Below are positions 25,314 to 33,492 of a DNA stretch of 64,000 nucleotides, piece by piece. The stretch is taken from contig JABTUA010000003.1 of the NCBI GenBank assembly GCA_015075635.1, positions 1,922,001 to 1,986,000 of the forward strand, read 5' to 3'. Under the pieces are notes generated by a model that ran no database searches, was not told the origin of the DNA, and saw nothing but the letters and a program-made list of their open reading frames with translations. The stretch is from Polyangiaceae bacterium (GTDB lineage Bacteria > Myxococcota_A > Polyangia > Polyangiales > Polyangiaceae). Position numbers and translations under genes: made by a program. Position 1 is the first letter of the stretch. Each line of letters begins with the position of its first letter.

Positions 25314-25963
25314 TTCACCTCCGAGCTCGCCGTCTTGGGCCCGTCGGCCCCGAGCTTGGGCAGCCAGGTGGCGTTGCTCTTGTTCATGATGGTGACCACG
25401 GCCCGCGACGAGATGGTCGCCCCGGTGATCGCGTCCACCTGGTTCGGCGCCGTCTTCTCGCCTTTCTTCACCAGCTCGATCGTCGGGTCGACCTTCAGCT
25501 CGACGAAGTTCGCCTTGAAGTGGGGATCGAAGATGATCTTGTCGCCGAGCCCTGGCGTCTCCCGGCTCTCCAGCACCTCCATGCCGATCACCGCGCGGCG
25601 CTTGGGATCGTAGCCGTACAGGATCTTGACCGCGTCCTGGAAGCCCGGGCCCTCGGCTGGCACGGCGTAGCCGATCAGCCCGCCGGACTCGTCGAGCCCG
25701 CGGTAGACGAGCGGTTTCTGGCTGGGCGCGCCCACCTTGCCCTTGAACGGCACGAGCGTTCCACCCTCGAGGGCGAAGGGCTCGATCTTCTTGGTGCCGG
25801 GCAGCACTTTGTAGACGGCCTCTTGCAGGGCAGCGGCGCGGTTGTCCTGAATGCGCTCGAGCGTGCCCAGGTAGACGAGGACGATCGTCAGTCCGGACAA
25901 GAGCCCGGCGACCGCGAGCGTGCCCGCCAGCCGGATCGAGGAGGGCTCGGCCGCTTCGCTCAT
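25310..25963 (-). CDS. rnfG: Rnf electron-transport complex subunit G
   Basis: This 217-residue subunit has one N-terminal membrane span (~residues 12-34) and a periplasmic FMN-binding domain. The flavinylation motif is DAITGATISSRAVV near residue 190, with FMN expected as a covalent phosphoester on the Thr of GAT, attached by ApbE. No apbE gene lies in the window. The upstream part shows the family pattern IGYAVPAEGPGFQDAVKILYG and ESRETPGLGDKI. The start overlaps the rnfD stop as ATGA. Confidence 0.93.
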   Translation of the reverse strand: MSEAAEPSSIRLAGTLAVAGLLSGLTIVLVYLGTLERIQDNRAAALQEAVYKVLPGTKKIEPFALEGGTLVPFKGKVGAPSQKPLVYRGLDESGGLIGYAVPAEGPGFQDAVKILYGYDPKRRAVIGMEVLESRETPGLGDKIIFDPHFKANFVELKVDPTIELVKKGEKTAPNQVDAITGATISSRAVVTIMNKSNATWLPKLGADGPKTASSEVK

Positions 25964-26961
25964 CGCTTGCCTCCGAAGGTGCGGGGCTGGGTCTTCTTGT
26001 CGAGCAGCGGTGTGACCGCGTTCATCAGCAGGATGCCGTACATCACGCCCTCCGGCAGCCCACCGAAGAGGCGGATCAACACCACCAGGACGCCCACCCC
26101 GAGCCCGAAGATCCAGGCGCCGCGGGGGGTCAGCGGCGTGGTGACGGGATCGGTGACCATGAAAACCGCGCCGAAGAGCAGGCCGCCAGAGAGCAGCATG
26201 AAGATCGGCGTCGGGTAGGACGCCGGCTTCCACAGGTGCAGCACGCCGCTCAGCGCCGCCACCGAGAGCAGCGTCGAGACCGGCAGGCGCCAGTCGAACA
26301 CGCGGCGCAGGCCGAGCCACAGCCCGACGACGATCAGCACGATCGCGGCGGTTTCGCCCAACGAGCCCGCGGTGTTCCCGGAGAGCAGCAGACCGAGCTC
26401 CGTCGGCTTGTGCTGGAACTTGGACAGACCGAGCGGCGACGCGGAGCTGATCACGTCCACCTTGGCCTTCATCAGCGGCAGCGCGAAGCTGCTCGGGTCC
26501 AGGTGCAGCAAACCCCGGCCTGGTGCGACCCAGGTCGTCAGCGTGATGGGGAACGCGGCCTGAAGGAACGCGCGCCCGACCAACGCCGGGTTGAAGATGT
26601 TCTTGCCCAAGCCTCCCCACATCAGCTTGCCGAGCGCGATGGAGACGATGCCGCCGAGGGTGGCCATCCAGAGCGGGATCGCCGGCGGCAAGGTCAGGGC
26701 GAGCAAGATCCCGGTGAGCAAGCCGGAGCCGTCGCGGAGGGTGGACCATCCCTTGCGCTCGGACAGCAGCCACTCGGTGCCGACGGCGCCCGTCACGGCC
26801 GCCGTCACCAGGAGCAGCGCGGTGATACCGAAGTAGTAGGTGGCGGCGGCGATCACCGGCACCGTCGCGCCCACCACCTCGAGCATCACGCTCCGGGTGG
26901 TCTGCCCTCGGTGCACGAACGGCGAGGTGCTGATCTGGAGCAGCTCCAGGCTCTGGCTCAT
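25960..26961 (-). CDS. rnfD: Rnf electron-transport complex subunit D
   Basis: This 333-residue membrane subunit is related to NqrB. It has the family segments SPFVHRGQTTRSVMLEVV, RDGSGLLTGILLALTLPP, GGLGKNIFNPALVGRAFLQA and FMVTDPVTTPLTPRG, with about nine spans. The covalent-FMN site aligns with VDVISSASPLGLS (~residues 168-180), where relatives have (S/T)GATPL. The acceptor here would be Ser175 instead of Thr and the Gly is Ser, though ApbE sites tolerate Ser. The start overlaps the rnfC stop as ATGA. Confidence 0.94.
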   Translation of the reverse strand: MSQSLELLQISTSPFVHRGQTTRSVMLEVVGATVPVIAAATYYFGITALLLVTAAVTGAVGTEWLLSERKGWSTLRDGSGLLTGILLALTLPPAIPLWMATLGGIVSIALGKLMWGGLGKNIFNPALVGRAFLQAAFPITLTTWVAPGRGLLHLDPSSFALPLMKAKVDVISSASPLGLSKFQHKPTELGLLLSGNTAGSLGETAAIVLIVVGLWLGLRRVFDWRLPVSTLLSVAALSGVLHLWKPASYPTPIFMLLSGGLLFGAVFMVTDPVTTPLTPRGAWIFGLGVGVLVVLIRLFGGLPEGVMYGILLMNAVTPLLDKKTQPRTFGGKR

Positions 26962-28292
26962 GAGGCGTCCTTCTGCCGGACCAGGCCCTTGCCGACGCGG
27001 ATCAGCTGCACCAGCGGGATGTGCGACGGGCACGAGAACGAGCAGCTCGCGCACTCGAAGCAGTCGAGCACGTGCTGCTCCTTCAGCTCGTCGGTGAGCT
27101 CGGCGCGGGAGAGCTGCGCCAGCCGCGACGGGTTCAGGAACATCGGGCAGGCCTCCAGGCAGCGCCCGCAGCGGATGCAGGGCTCCTCCGGGGCCGTCTT
27201 CGCCAGGCGGGTCAGGACCAGGATGCCGGAGGTGCCCTTGGTCACCGGCACGTCCAGGCTCTTCTGGGCGTTGCCCATCATGGGACCGCCGAGGATCACC
27301 TGCTTGGCCTCGGGCAGGAGCCCGCCGCAGTGCTCGATGACCTCCTTCACCGGCGTGCCGATGGGGACCATCACGTTCGCGGGCCGGCGCACGCCAGGGC
27401 CGGTCACCGTCACCGCGCGCTCGATCAGCGGCTGCCCGCGGTCGAACAGATCGGCCAGCGCCGCCGCGGTGCCCACGTTCTGCACCACGATCTCGAGATC
27501 CAGCGGCAAGCCGCCGGCGGGCACCTCCTTCTTCAGGATGGCCTCGATCATCATCTTCTCGGCGCCCTGCGGGTACTTCACCTGGAGGCCCACCACGGCG
27601 ACGCGCTCGCGATCGACCTCCTTCTCGAGCGCGGCGATCGCGTCTGGCTTGTTGCGCTCGATGCCGATGTAGGCGCGCTCCGCGCCCGTGACCTGCATGA
27701 TCAGATCGAGCCCGCGCTTCACGTCGGCGGCCCGCTCGGACATCACCCGGTGGTCGCAGGTGAGGTAGGGCTCGCACTCGCAGCCGTTCAGCATCACGAA
27801 CTGCACGCGCTTGCCCTTCGGGACCTTCAGCTTGACGTGGGTCGGGAACGCCGCGCCGCCCAAGCCGACCAGGCCGCCGCGCTGGATGGCCGAGATCAGG
27901 GCTTCGGCGTCGGCCTTGGCCGGATCCGGGACGTCGAGCGGGGTGACCTTCTGGGTCGCGTAGGCGTCGGCCGCGATGACGACGGTCTCGACGCGCTTGC
28001 CGCTGGGCGCCAGCCGGAGCTCGATGGCCTTCACCGTGCCGGTGACCGGCGCGTGCAGGTGCGTCGAGACGAAGCCCGCGCTCTCGGCGATGACCTGGCC
28101 CCGCTCGACCTTCTGGCCCGCGCGGACCAGCGGCTTGCTGGGCGCCCCGATGTGCTGAGACAGGGGCAGGAGGTACTCGTCCACGAACGGCATGCGCTCG
28201 ATGGCCGAGGCACACGTCGCCTCCTTGTTCTCGTCCGGGTGCACGCCGTGGCGAAAGGTGCGCCCCTGGAGAAAGAAGGCGAGCCCCGTCAT
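26958..28292 (-). CDS. rnfC: Rnf electron-transport complex subunit C
   Basis: This 444-residue peripheral subunit carries the NADH/FMN module and two [4Fe-4S] clusters. It has the N-terminal RnfC start (TFRHGVHPDENKEAT), the glycine-rich flavin/NAD loop GGLVGLGGAAFPTHVKL (~residues 132-148), MLNGCECEPYLTCDHRVM, and the cluster motifs CIRCGRCLEACP (~373-384) and CFECASCSFSCP (~412-423). It starts by an ATGA overlap with the end of the second giant PFOR-like gene. Confidence 0.94.
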   Translation of the reverse strand: MTGLAFFLQGRTFRHGVHPDENKEATCASAIERMPFVDEYLLPLSQHIGAPSKPLVRAGQKVERGQVIAESAGFVSTHLHAPVTGTVKAIELRLAPSGKRVETVVIAADAYATQKVTPLDVPDPAKADAEALISAIQRGGLVGLGGAAFPTHVKLKVPKGKRVQFVMLNGCECEPYLTCDHRVMSERAADVKRGLDLIMQVTGAERAYIGIERNKPDAIAALEKEVDRERVAVVGLQVKYPQGAEKMMIEAILKKEVPAGGLPLDLEIVVQNVGTAAALADLFDRGQPLIERAVTVTGPGVRRPANVMVPIGTPVKEVIEHCGGLLPEAKQVILGGPMMGNAQKSLDVPVTKGTSGILVLTRLAKTAPEEPCIRCGRCLEACPMFLNPSRLAQLSRAELTDELKEQHVLDCFECASCSFSCPSHIPLVQLIRVGKGLVRQKDAS

Positions 28293-31200
28293 GAGCTCTC
28301 GTCTCCCGACTTGGCCGCGCCGCCGCGGTAGCCCGCCAGCGTGAGGAGGCGCGCGCCGAGCCGCTCTGTGGCCTCCTGGAGCTTCTGCTGGGACAGCGCT
28401 GCGAGCCGCTGCTCGTAGTCGGCGGCGAGACGCGCGAGCTCGGCCTGATGTGCCGCCGCGAGCTCGTCCCGAGCCGCGGCGCGCACCTGCTCGGTGAACG
28501 GCGTGGAGACGCCCGCGAGCTCCTGCAAGGTACGCCAAGTGTCGAGGCGCTCGACCACGACGCGTGCGAGCTCGGCGTCGAGCGCGCGGGGGCCGTCCGC
28601 GCCGTCGAGCTCCGGTGTGGCCTGCGCGCGCGCCGCGGGGTCGCCGAGCGCCCACTGGGCCACCGCTTGGGTCGAGCCGGTCGGCTCGACGAAGTGCGCG
28701 GCGAAGCGGGTCTCGCCCGCGGCGAAATGCGCGGGGGTCAGCGGCTGCCCGCTCGCATCGCTGGCCCAGGGCTCGCCGGGCGCGGGGTTGCCGGCCAGAG
28801 ACAGGCGCGCGCCGAAGACGCCGCCTGCCGCGGGGTCCCAGCGCAGCAGCGGGTGGACTCGGCACTCCACGGCGAGCCGCGCCCGCTCGACGGTGAAGGC
28901 CTGGTCGAACCCGTGGCGCACCGGGCTCGGCGCGTAGAGGTGGATCAACGCGGGCCCGGTCGCCTCGAGCGCGGCGTACAGGCCGTCGAACAGGTGTTCC
29001 TGGTGAGCCAGCGTCGAGGAGAGCACGAAGGCGCGGCGCTCCGCCACGAACGGCAAGAGCGTCTCGCCGGAGCGGAGCAGTCGCTCGCGGCCGTCGAGCA
29101 CGAGCACCTTGATGGGCAAGCGCGAAGCGAGCGCGCGCGCGAGGCCGGCGCGGGTCTCGGCGCCGAGCGCCTCCGGGCCGCACAGCACCAGGAGCGGTGG
29201 GCAGTCCGCGCGCTCCGCGGGGCCGAGCCCCGCGAAGTCGAGGCTCTCGAGGGCACGCTCCTTCAGCACCAAGTCCGAGGGCGCGGCCAGCAGGAGCTCG
29301 CCCAGGCGCACCAAGCGCGCCTCGGCGACGTGGCTCGCCGCCAGGCTCTCGGCGAGCCCGAGCGCCAGGTCCAGCGCTCCCGGCGACAGATCGACGACCA
29401 CGGGTGCGGCGAACGGGTTGCGCGGGAACTCGGCTGCCCACTCCGCCAGGGACGGGCTGGCGACGACCAGACCGAAGCGCGCGCGCCCGAGGCCGTCGGC
29501 GCCTTCGGCGATGCGCTGGCGCAGCTCGTCGAGCTGCTTCGCCGTCCGCACCAGGCGGCGCGCGCGGTCGCCGTCCACGCTGGCGCGTTCGCCCAGCGCC
29601 TCCAGCCGGGTGATCAGCGCGGCGGTGCTGGCGCCGCGATCCGGCAGGTCGTCGAGCGCGCGATCGAGCGCCGTCAGGTCGTCGCTTGGAATCGACGCGG
29701 CCAGCGTGCGCCTGACCGCGTCGTGCAGCTCGCCGATCAGCTTGTCCAGACGGCCGAGCTGCTGAGCGAGGGCGCGCTGCTGCCGGTACTCCGCCACGGC
29801 CACGCCGAGCCGCGCGCCGAGCCGCGAGCCGGAGCCGGGCTCGTGGCCGCCGCCGCCGGTCACGCTGAGCAGCGTGTGCCGGCTGGCGAGGATCGCCGCG
29901 AGCATCCCGGTTCGACCGGCTGCACGCGCCAGGCTCTCGCCGCTCGGATCGGGCAGGCGTTCCCAGACCTCGAAGCCCGCCGCGGCCGCCGCGACCGTTG
30001 CCTCGGTGCGGCCTCCGACCTGCACCGCCTGCTCCGCGCACACCGCCGAGCAGCCGCCACAGCCCTGACAGGCAGCGGGGTTCACCGCCAGCCCGAGCAG
30101 CTCTCCGCTGCCCTTCTGCTGCGCGTGCGCCTCGTGGAACAGCACCTCCGTGGCCGCGAAGGGCAACGCCGCGATCGGGCCGAGGGTGGCCTCGAACGCC
30201 CGCTCGAAGGCCGGCCGGTCGGCGTCGGCGATCTTCATCTGCTCGACGAGCCAGGCGAAGCTCTCCCGGAGCAGCTCCGGCGTGAGCCGCCGGCCCTTCT
30301 GCTTCGCCAGCGTGCCGTCGATGCGGGCCGCTAGCTGCTTGTGAGCTCGCTTGAGCTTGTCGGCGGCGGGATCTCGCTCCGCGCTCGGCTCGGCGGCGAG
30401 CTCCGCGGCCCGATCGAGCAAGGCCTCGGTCCGGATCAGGGCAGGGGCGAACGCGGAGTCGGGGCAGGCGCTCCAGCACGCCCCGCAGCCGACGCAGCGC
30501 TCGGCGTCCACCAGCGGCAAGCGGTTCTGATGAGTGGCCACGTGGAAGAGGCCGCTCGTGGAGGGGGGCAGCGCGGCGAGCGAGAGGTAAGGATCCGGCG
30601 CCGGCTCGGCGGCGCCCTTCTCGATGCGCGGCGCCGCGAGCTCCCCCCAGAAGCGCGGCAGGTTGTCGTACTCCGCGCGGCTCTTGGCGAAGCGCCGGAC
30701 CGCGAGCGGCGGTGTCTCGTCCGCTGCTCTGCCAGTCGGCTCTCCATAGCTCTGCCAGTCGAGCTTCTCCGGAGTCCCGCTCGTAGTGGTGATGGCGGCC
30801 TCCTTGGCGAGCAACCACGGCGCGTGCTCGACGAGCTCTCGGGCCCGAGCGTTCAGCACCCAGACCGTGAGCTCGCGCTCGCGGATCTCCGCGCGCCATG
30901 ACGCGGGAAGATCTCGCCACAACGCCTCCGGCGGCAGCGGGCTCGAGAGCAGCGCGACCCCGCCGCGCACCACCTGGCGGAGCGGATTGACGTCGTGGGG
31001 CAGCTCCGGCGCCGCGACGATGGCCGCGTCGTGCCAGACCACGGCGCCCGGCTCGACGAGGGGCTCGGGGCAGGCCGTGACCTGGGCCGCGAAGGTTCCT
31101 TGTTCGGCGCTCGAGCGGCGGCTCCGCACGTGCGCTCCGACCGCGGCGGCCGCGCGCTCGGCCAGGCGCTCCAGCACTTCTTCCGGGGACTCGCTCTTGC

Positions 31201-32644
31201 GCGCCCACAGGCCCACGGTGCGCGCGGTCTTGGGCCGGAGGTCGAGCGGGGCGTCGACGCCGAGGCTCGATCGCAGGAGCTCCGGGTACGCTGCGCGCAC
31301 CTTCTGATTCAGGACCTCGCGGCGCGGGTGCTCCGACCGCGCCTCCGGGAAGGAGACGCCGAGGGTCAGGTAGGGGCGCGCGGCCTCGCCGATCTTCATG
31401 TTCTCGAACGCGCCGAGCAGATCGGCGTTGGACAGCGGCTGCCCGCCGAGCCCGTAGCTGGCGGAGAGAACGCGTGGCGAGCGCTCGCCCAGGGCCGCTT
31501 CGATCTCGCGCCTGAGCGGGCCCGGGGCACCCGTGGCGTCACCCGTGCGCTCGAGCACGGTGACGACCTCGACGTCCGCGAGCGCCTTCCGAATCTGTTC
31601 CACGGCGAGCGGCCTGAGCCACTCGATCCCGAGCACGCCGACCTTCTCTCCGCGCTCCCGGCGCAAGTAGGTCGCCACCGCTTCGGCCGACTCGATGGCC
31701 ACGCCCTGGGCGACGAAAGCGTACCGCGCGTCCTCGATGCGGTGAGTGGAGACGAGCGAGAGCTTGCGCCCCGTGAGCCGCGCCAGCCGCTCACACGATT
31801 CCGTCAAGACCTGCTCCAGGTCGCGCGCGAAGAACTCCTGCCGGCCGGCGAGCGAGACGGAGAGATCTTGCCCCGAGAGCTCTGCGCCATGCGCCGCGGG
31901 CCGATCGAGATCGAACCAGCGCGGCACGCGCCGGCGCTCCGCGCCCAGGAGCATCGTCTGCGCGGCACCCGTCGCGGGAACGCCGGCCTCCGGGGGACCG
32001 AGCAGCTCGCGCACGCTGGCGGCCTTGGGGAGCTCCACGCTGGCGGGTGCCCAGGCCGTCTCCGGCCCGTCCTGCACGACCACGGCCGGGACGAGCGCGA
32101 GCTCGGCGGCGCGCCGGACTATCAGGGTCATGTCCACGGCGTGCTGGGCGTTCCGGGCGAGCCCCAGGATCAGGCCCGTATCCGCCAGCGCGTGATACGG
32201 CCCGTGGCCTTCGGCGCCCAGCGTCGGCGCCGAGGCCGTGTCCGCCGAGACGACGGCGTGGATCACGAGCGGCGCACGTCGCGAAGCGACCGCGTGCAGC
32301 GCGCCGTGGCACTCCACGATACGGCCTTCCGGGATCAGCACGGCGGCGCGCGCGCCGCCCAGCGCGCGGCCTTCCGCGAGGGCGATGGCGCCCTTCGGGT
32401 CCTCGCTCACGGTCTCGGACACGAGCTGTCCGAACGCGTTCGGACCCGCGGTGAGCTCCTCCGAGCCCAGGGTCTCGCTCTCGGATGCCACGCGACAGAC
32501 GCGCTGGCTCGCCAGCACCTCCGTCGCCAGCACCGCGGCGGCGCCGGTGGAGACGCTGCGCTCTCCTTCGGCCGGCTTCACGCCCTCCGCCTCCGGGCGC
32601 ACCAAGCGCGTGAACCAACGGGCCGTTGCCTTCGCCCAGCTCAT
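28289..32644 (-). CDS. Giant degenerate pyruvate:ferredoxin oxidoreductase-like protein 2 within the Rnf operon
   Basis: This 1451-residue protein follows the order of NifJ-type PFOR. An N-terminal pyrimidine-like domain (~30-260) is followed by domain II ending IEWLRPLAVEQIRK and VVTVLERTGD. Then come a gamma-like domain (~500-690), the segment DNLPRFWGEL, and a two-cluster ferredoxin insert: CVGCGACWSACP (~714) and CQGCGGCSAVC (~858). The thiamine diphosphate sites look lost. The YPITPSS motif is replaced by VASES. The CxGCGE entry is absent. The Mg-binding GDGW region reads LVLCGPEALGAETR. The last ~300 residues carry an extra module (GNPAPGEPW, a coiled coil ~1380-1430) shared with giant protein 1. 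It is translationally coupled to rnfB (ATGA) and rnfC (ATGA). A relay or scaffold role between KorAB and Rnf is inferred. Confidence 0.75.
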   Translation of the reverse strand: MSWAKATARWFTRLVRPEAEGVKPAEGERSVSTGAAAVLATEVLASQRVCRVASESETLGSEELTAGPNAFGQLVSETVSEDPKGAIALAEGRALGGARAAVLIPEGRIVECHGALHAVASRRAPLVIHAVVSADTASAPTLGAEGHGPYHALADTGLILGLARNAQHAVDMTLIVRRAAELALVPAVVVQDGPETAWAPASVELPKAASVRELLGPPEAGVPATGAAQTMLLGAERRRVPRWFDLDRPAAHGAELSGQDLSVSLAGRQEFFARDLEQVLTESCERLARLTGRKLSLVSTHRIEDARYAFVAQGVAIESAEAVATYLRRERGEKVGVLGIEWLRPLAVEQIRKALADVEVVTVLERTGDATGAPGPLRREIEAALGERSPRVLSASYGLGGQPLSNADLLGAFENMKIGEAARPYLTLGVSFPEARSEHPRREVLNQKVRAAYPELLRSSLGVDAPLDLRPKTARTVGLWARKSESPEEVLERLAERAAAAVGAHVRSRRSSAEQGTFAAQVTACPEPLVEPGAVVWHDAAIVAAPELPHDVNPLRQVVRGGVALLSSPLPPEALWRDLPASWRAEIRERELTVWVLNARARELVEHAPWLLAKEAAITTTSGTPEKLDWQSYGEPTGRAADETPPLAVRRFAKSRAEYDNLPRFWGELAAPRIEKGAAEPAPDPYLSLAALPPSTSGLFHVATHQNRLPLVDAERCVGCGACWSACPDSAFAPALIRTEALLDRAAELAAEPSAERDPAADKLKRAHKQLAARIDGTLAKQKGRRLTPELLRESFAWLVEQMKIADADRPAFERAFEATLGPIAALPFAATEVLFHEAHAQQKGSGELLGLAVNPAACQGCGGCSAVCAEQAVQVGGRTEATVAAAAAGFEVWERLPDPSGESLARAAGRTGMLAAILASRHTLLSVTGGGGHEPGSGSRLGARLGVAVAEYRQQRALAQQLGRLDKLIGELHDAVRRTLAASIPSDDLTALDRALDDLPDRGASTAALITRLEALGERASVDGDRARRLVRTAKQLDELRQRIAEGADGLGRARFGLVVASPSLAEWAAEFPRNPFAAPVVVDLSPGALDLALGLAESLAASHVAEARLVRLGELLLAAPSDLVLKERALESLDFAGLGPAERADCPPLLVLCGPEALGAETRAGLARALASRLPIKVLVLDGRERLLRSGETLLPFVAERRAFVLSSTLAHQEHLFDGLYAALEATGPALIHLYAPSPVRHGFDQAFTVERARLAVECRVHPLLRWDPAAGGVFGARLSLAGNPAPGEPWASDASGQPLTPAHFAAGETRFAAHFVEPTGSTQAVAQWALGDPAARAQATPELDGADGPRALDAELARVVVERLDTWRTLQELAGVSTPFTEQVRAAARDELAAAHQAELARLAADYEQRLAALSQQKLQEATERLGARLLTLAGYRGGAAKSGDESS

Positions 32645-33477
32645 GATGCCACCTCGAGCCTTCTTCGCTGAAATTGGTTGCCGACTACTTCCTTGATGGC
32701 GCCGGTCGGGCAGCGCAGCGTGCACTTGATGTCGAGCCGTGCCGAGTCCTGGAGCACGGGCAGGCCCCGCTTCATGACGATGGCGTCTCGCGGCGCGTCC
32801 AGCGCGCAGCGACCACAGCCGTCACACGCAACCGCGCAAGCGTTGGTGGCCTGCGCCCCGGTCAGCGGGCTGTTGCACTGGAGGACGATGGGGTGGTCGA
32901 GCGGCTCGATGCTGAACAGGTTGACCGGGCAGGCCGTCACGCAGTCGCCGCAGGCCGTACACTTGTCAACGTCCACCACCGGCAGCGCCTCGGCGTTCAT
33001 CTGAATCGCCGCGAACGTGCAGGCACGGTCGCAGTCGCCCAAGCCCAAGCAGCCCCAGGAGCAAGCCCGTCCACCCCCGTTGACCACGAAGGCGGCGCGA
33101 CAGGAGGGAATGCCCTGGTAGTCCGCCAGTTGCCGCACGCTGGACTTGCCACCGGCGCAGTGCAGCCGCGCGACGCGCTTCTGTCGCTCGCCCGCCGCCA
33201 CGCCCAGGTAGGCGGCGATGGCCGCGATGCCTTCGGCGTTGCTGACGGTGCAGCCGCTGGGCTGAGACTGTCCGTTCACGACGGTCTCGGCGAACGCGCG
33301 GCAACCGGGCTTGCCACAGGCGCCGCAGTTGCTGCCCGGCAAGAGCTTCTCGACGTCGTCGATCCGCGGGTCCTCCCAGACCTTCAGCTTCCGGTTCGCA
33401 ATGGCCAAGATCACGCCGAACGTGAGAGCCACGCCGAACATGATCCCTCCTGCCGTTGCGATCTCGTTCAGGGGCAC
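32641..33477 (-). CDS. rnfB: Rnf electron-transport complex subunit B
   Basis: This 278-residue ferredoxin-accepting subunit has an N-terminal membrane anchor (~residues 8-28) and the four-Cys motif GSNCGACGKPGCRAFAE. A long middle and C-terminal part contains several [4Fe-4S] sets: CLGLGDCDRAC, CTACGDCVTACP, CDGCGRC and CTLRCP, as in the long RnfB of clostridia. The start is a GTG 15 bp after the giant protein 1 stop, preceded by ggagg. The stop overlaps the start of giant protein 2 as ATGA, which separates RnfB from RnfC. Confidence 0.93.
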   Translation of the reverse strand: MPLNEIATAGGIMFGVALTFGVILAIANRKLKVWEDPRIDDVEKLLPGSNCGACGKPGCRAFAETVVNGQSQPSGCTVSNAEGIAAIAAYLGVAAGERQKRVARLHCAGGKSSVRQLADYQGIPSCRAAFVVNGGGRACSWGCLGLGDCDRACTFAAIQMNAEALPVVDVDKCTACGDCVTACPVNLFSIEPLDHPIVLQCNSPLTGAQATNACAVACDGCGRCALDAPRDAIVMKRGLPVLQDSARLDIKCTLRCPTGAIKEVVGNQFQRRRLEVAS

Positions 33478-33492
33478 TGCCGCTAGCCTCCG

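Noticed and set aside
26236..28331. Long + strand ORFs rich in His, Arg, Gln and Ala opposite the rnf genes
   Set aside because: Typical antisense shadows of GC-rich genes; the minus-strand frames match Rnf families end to end.
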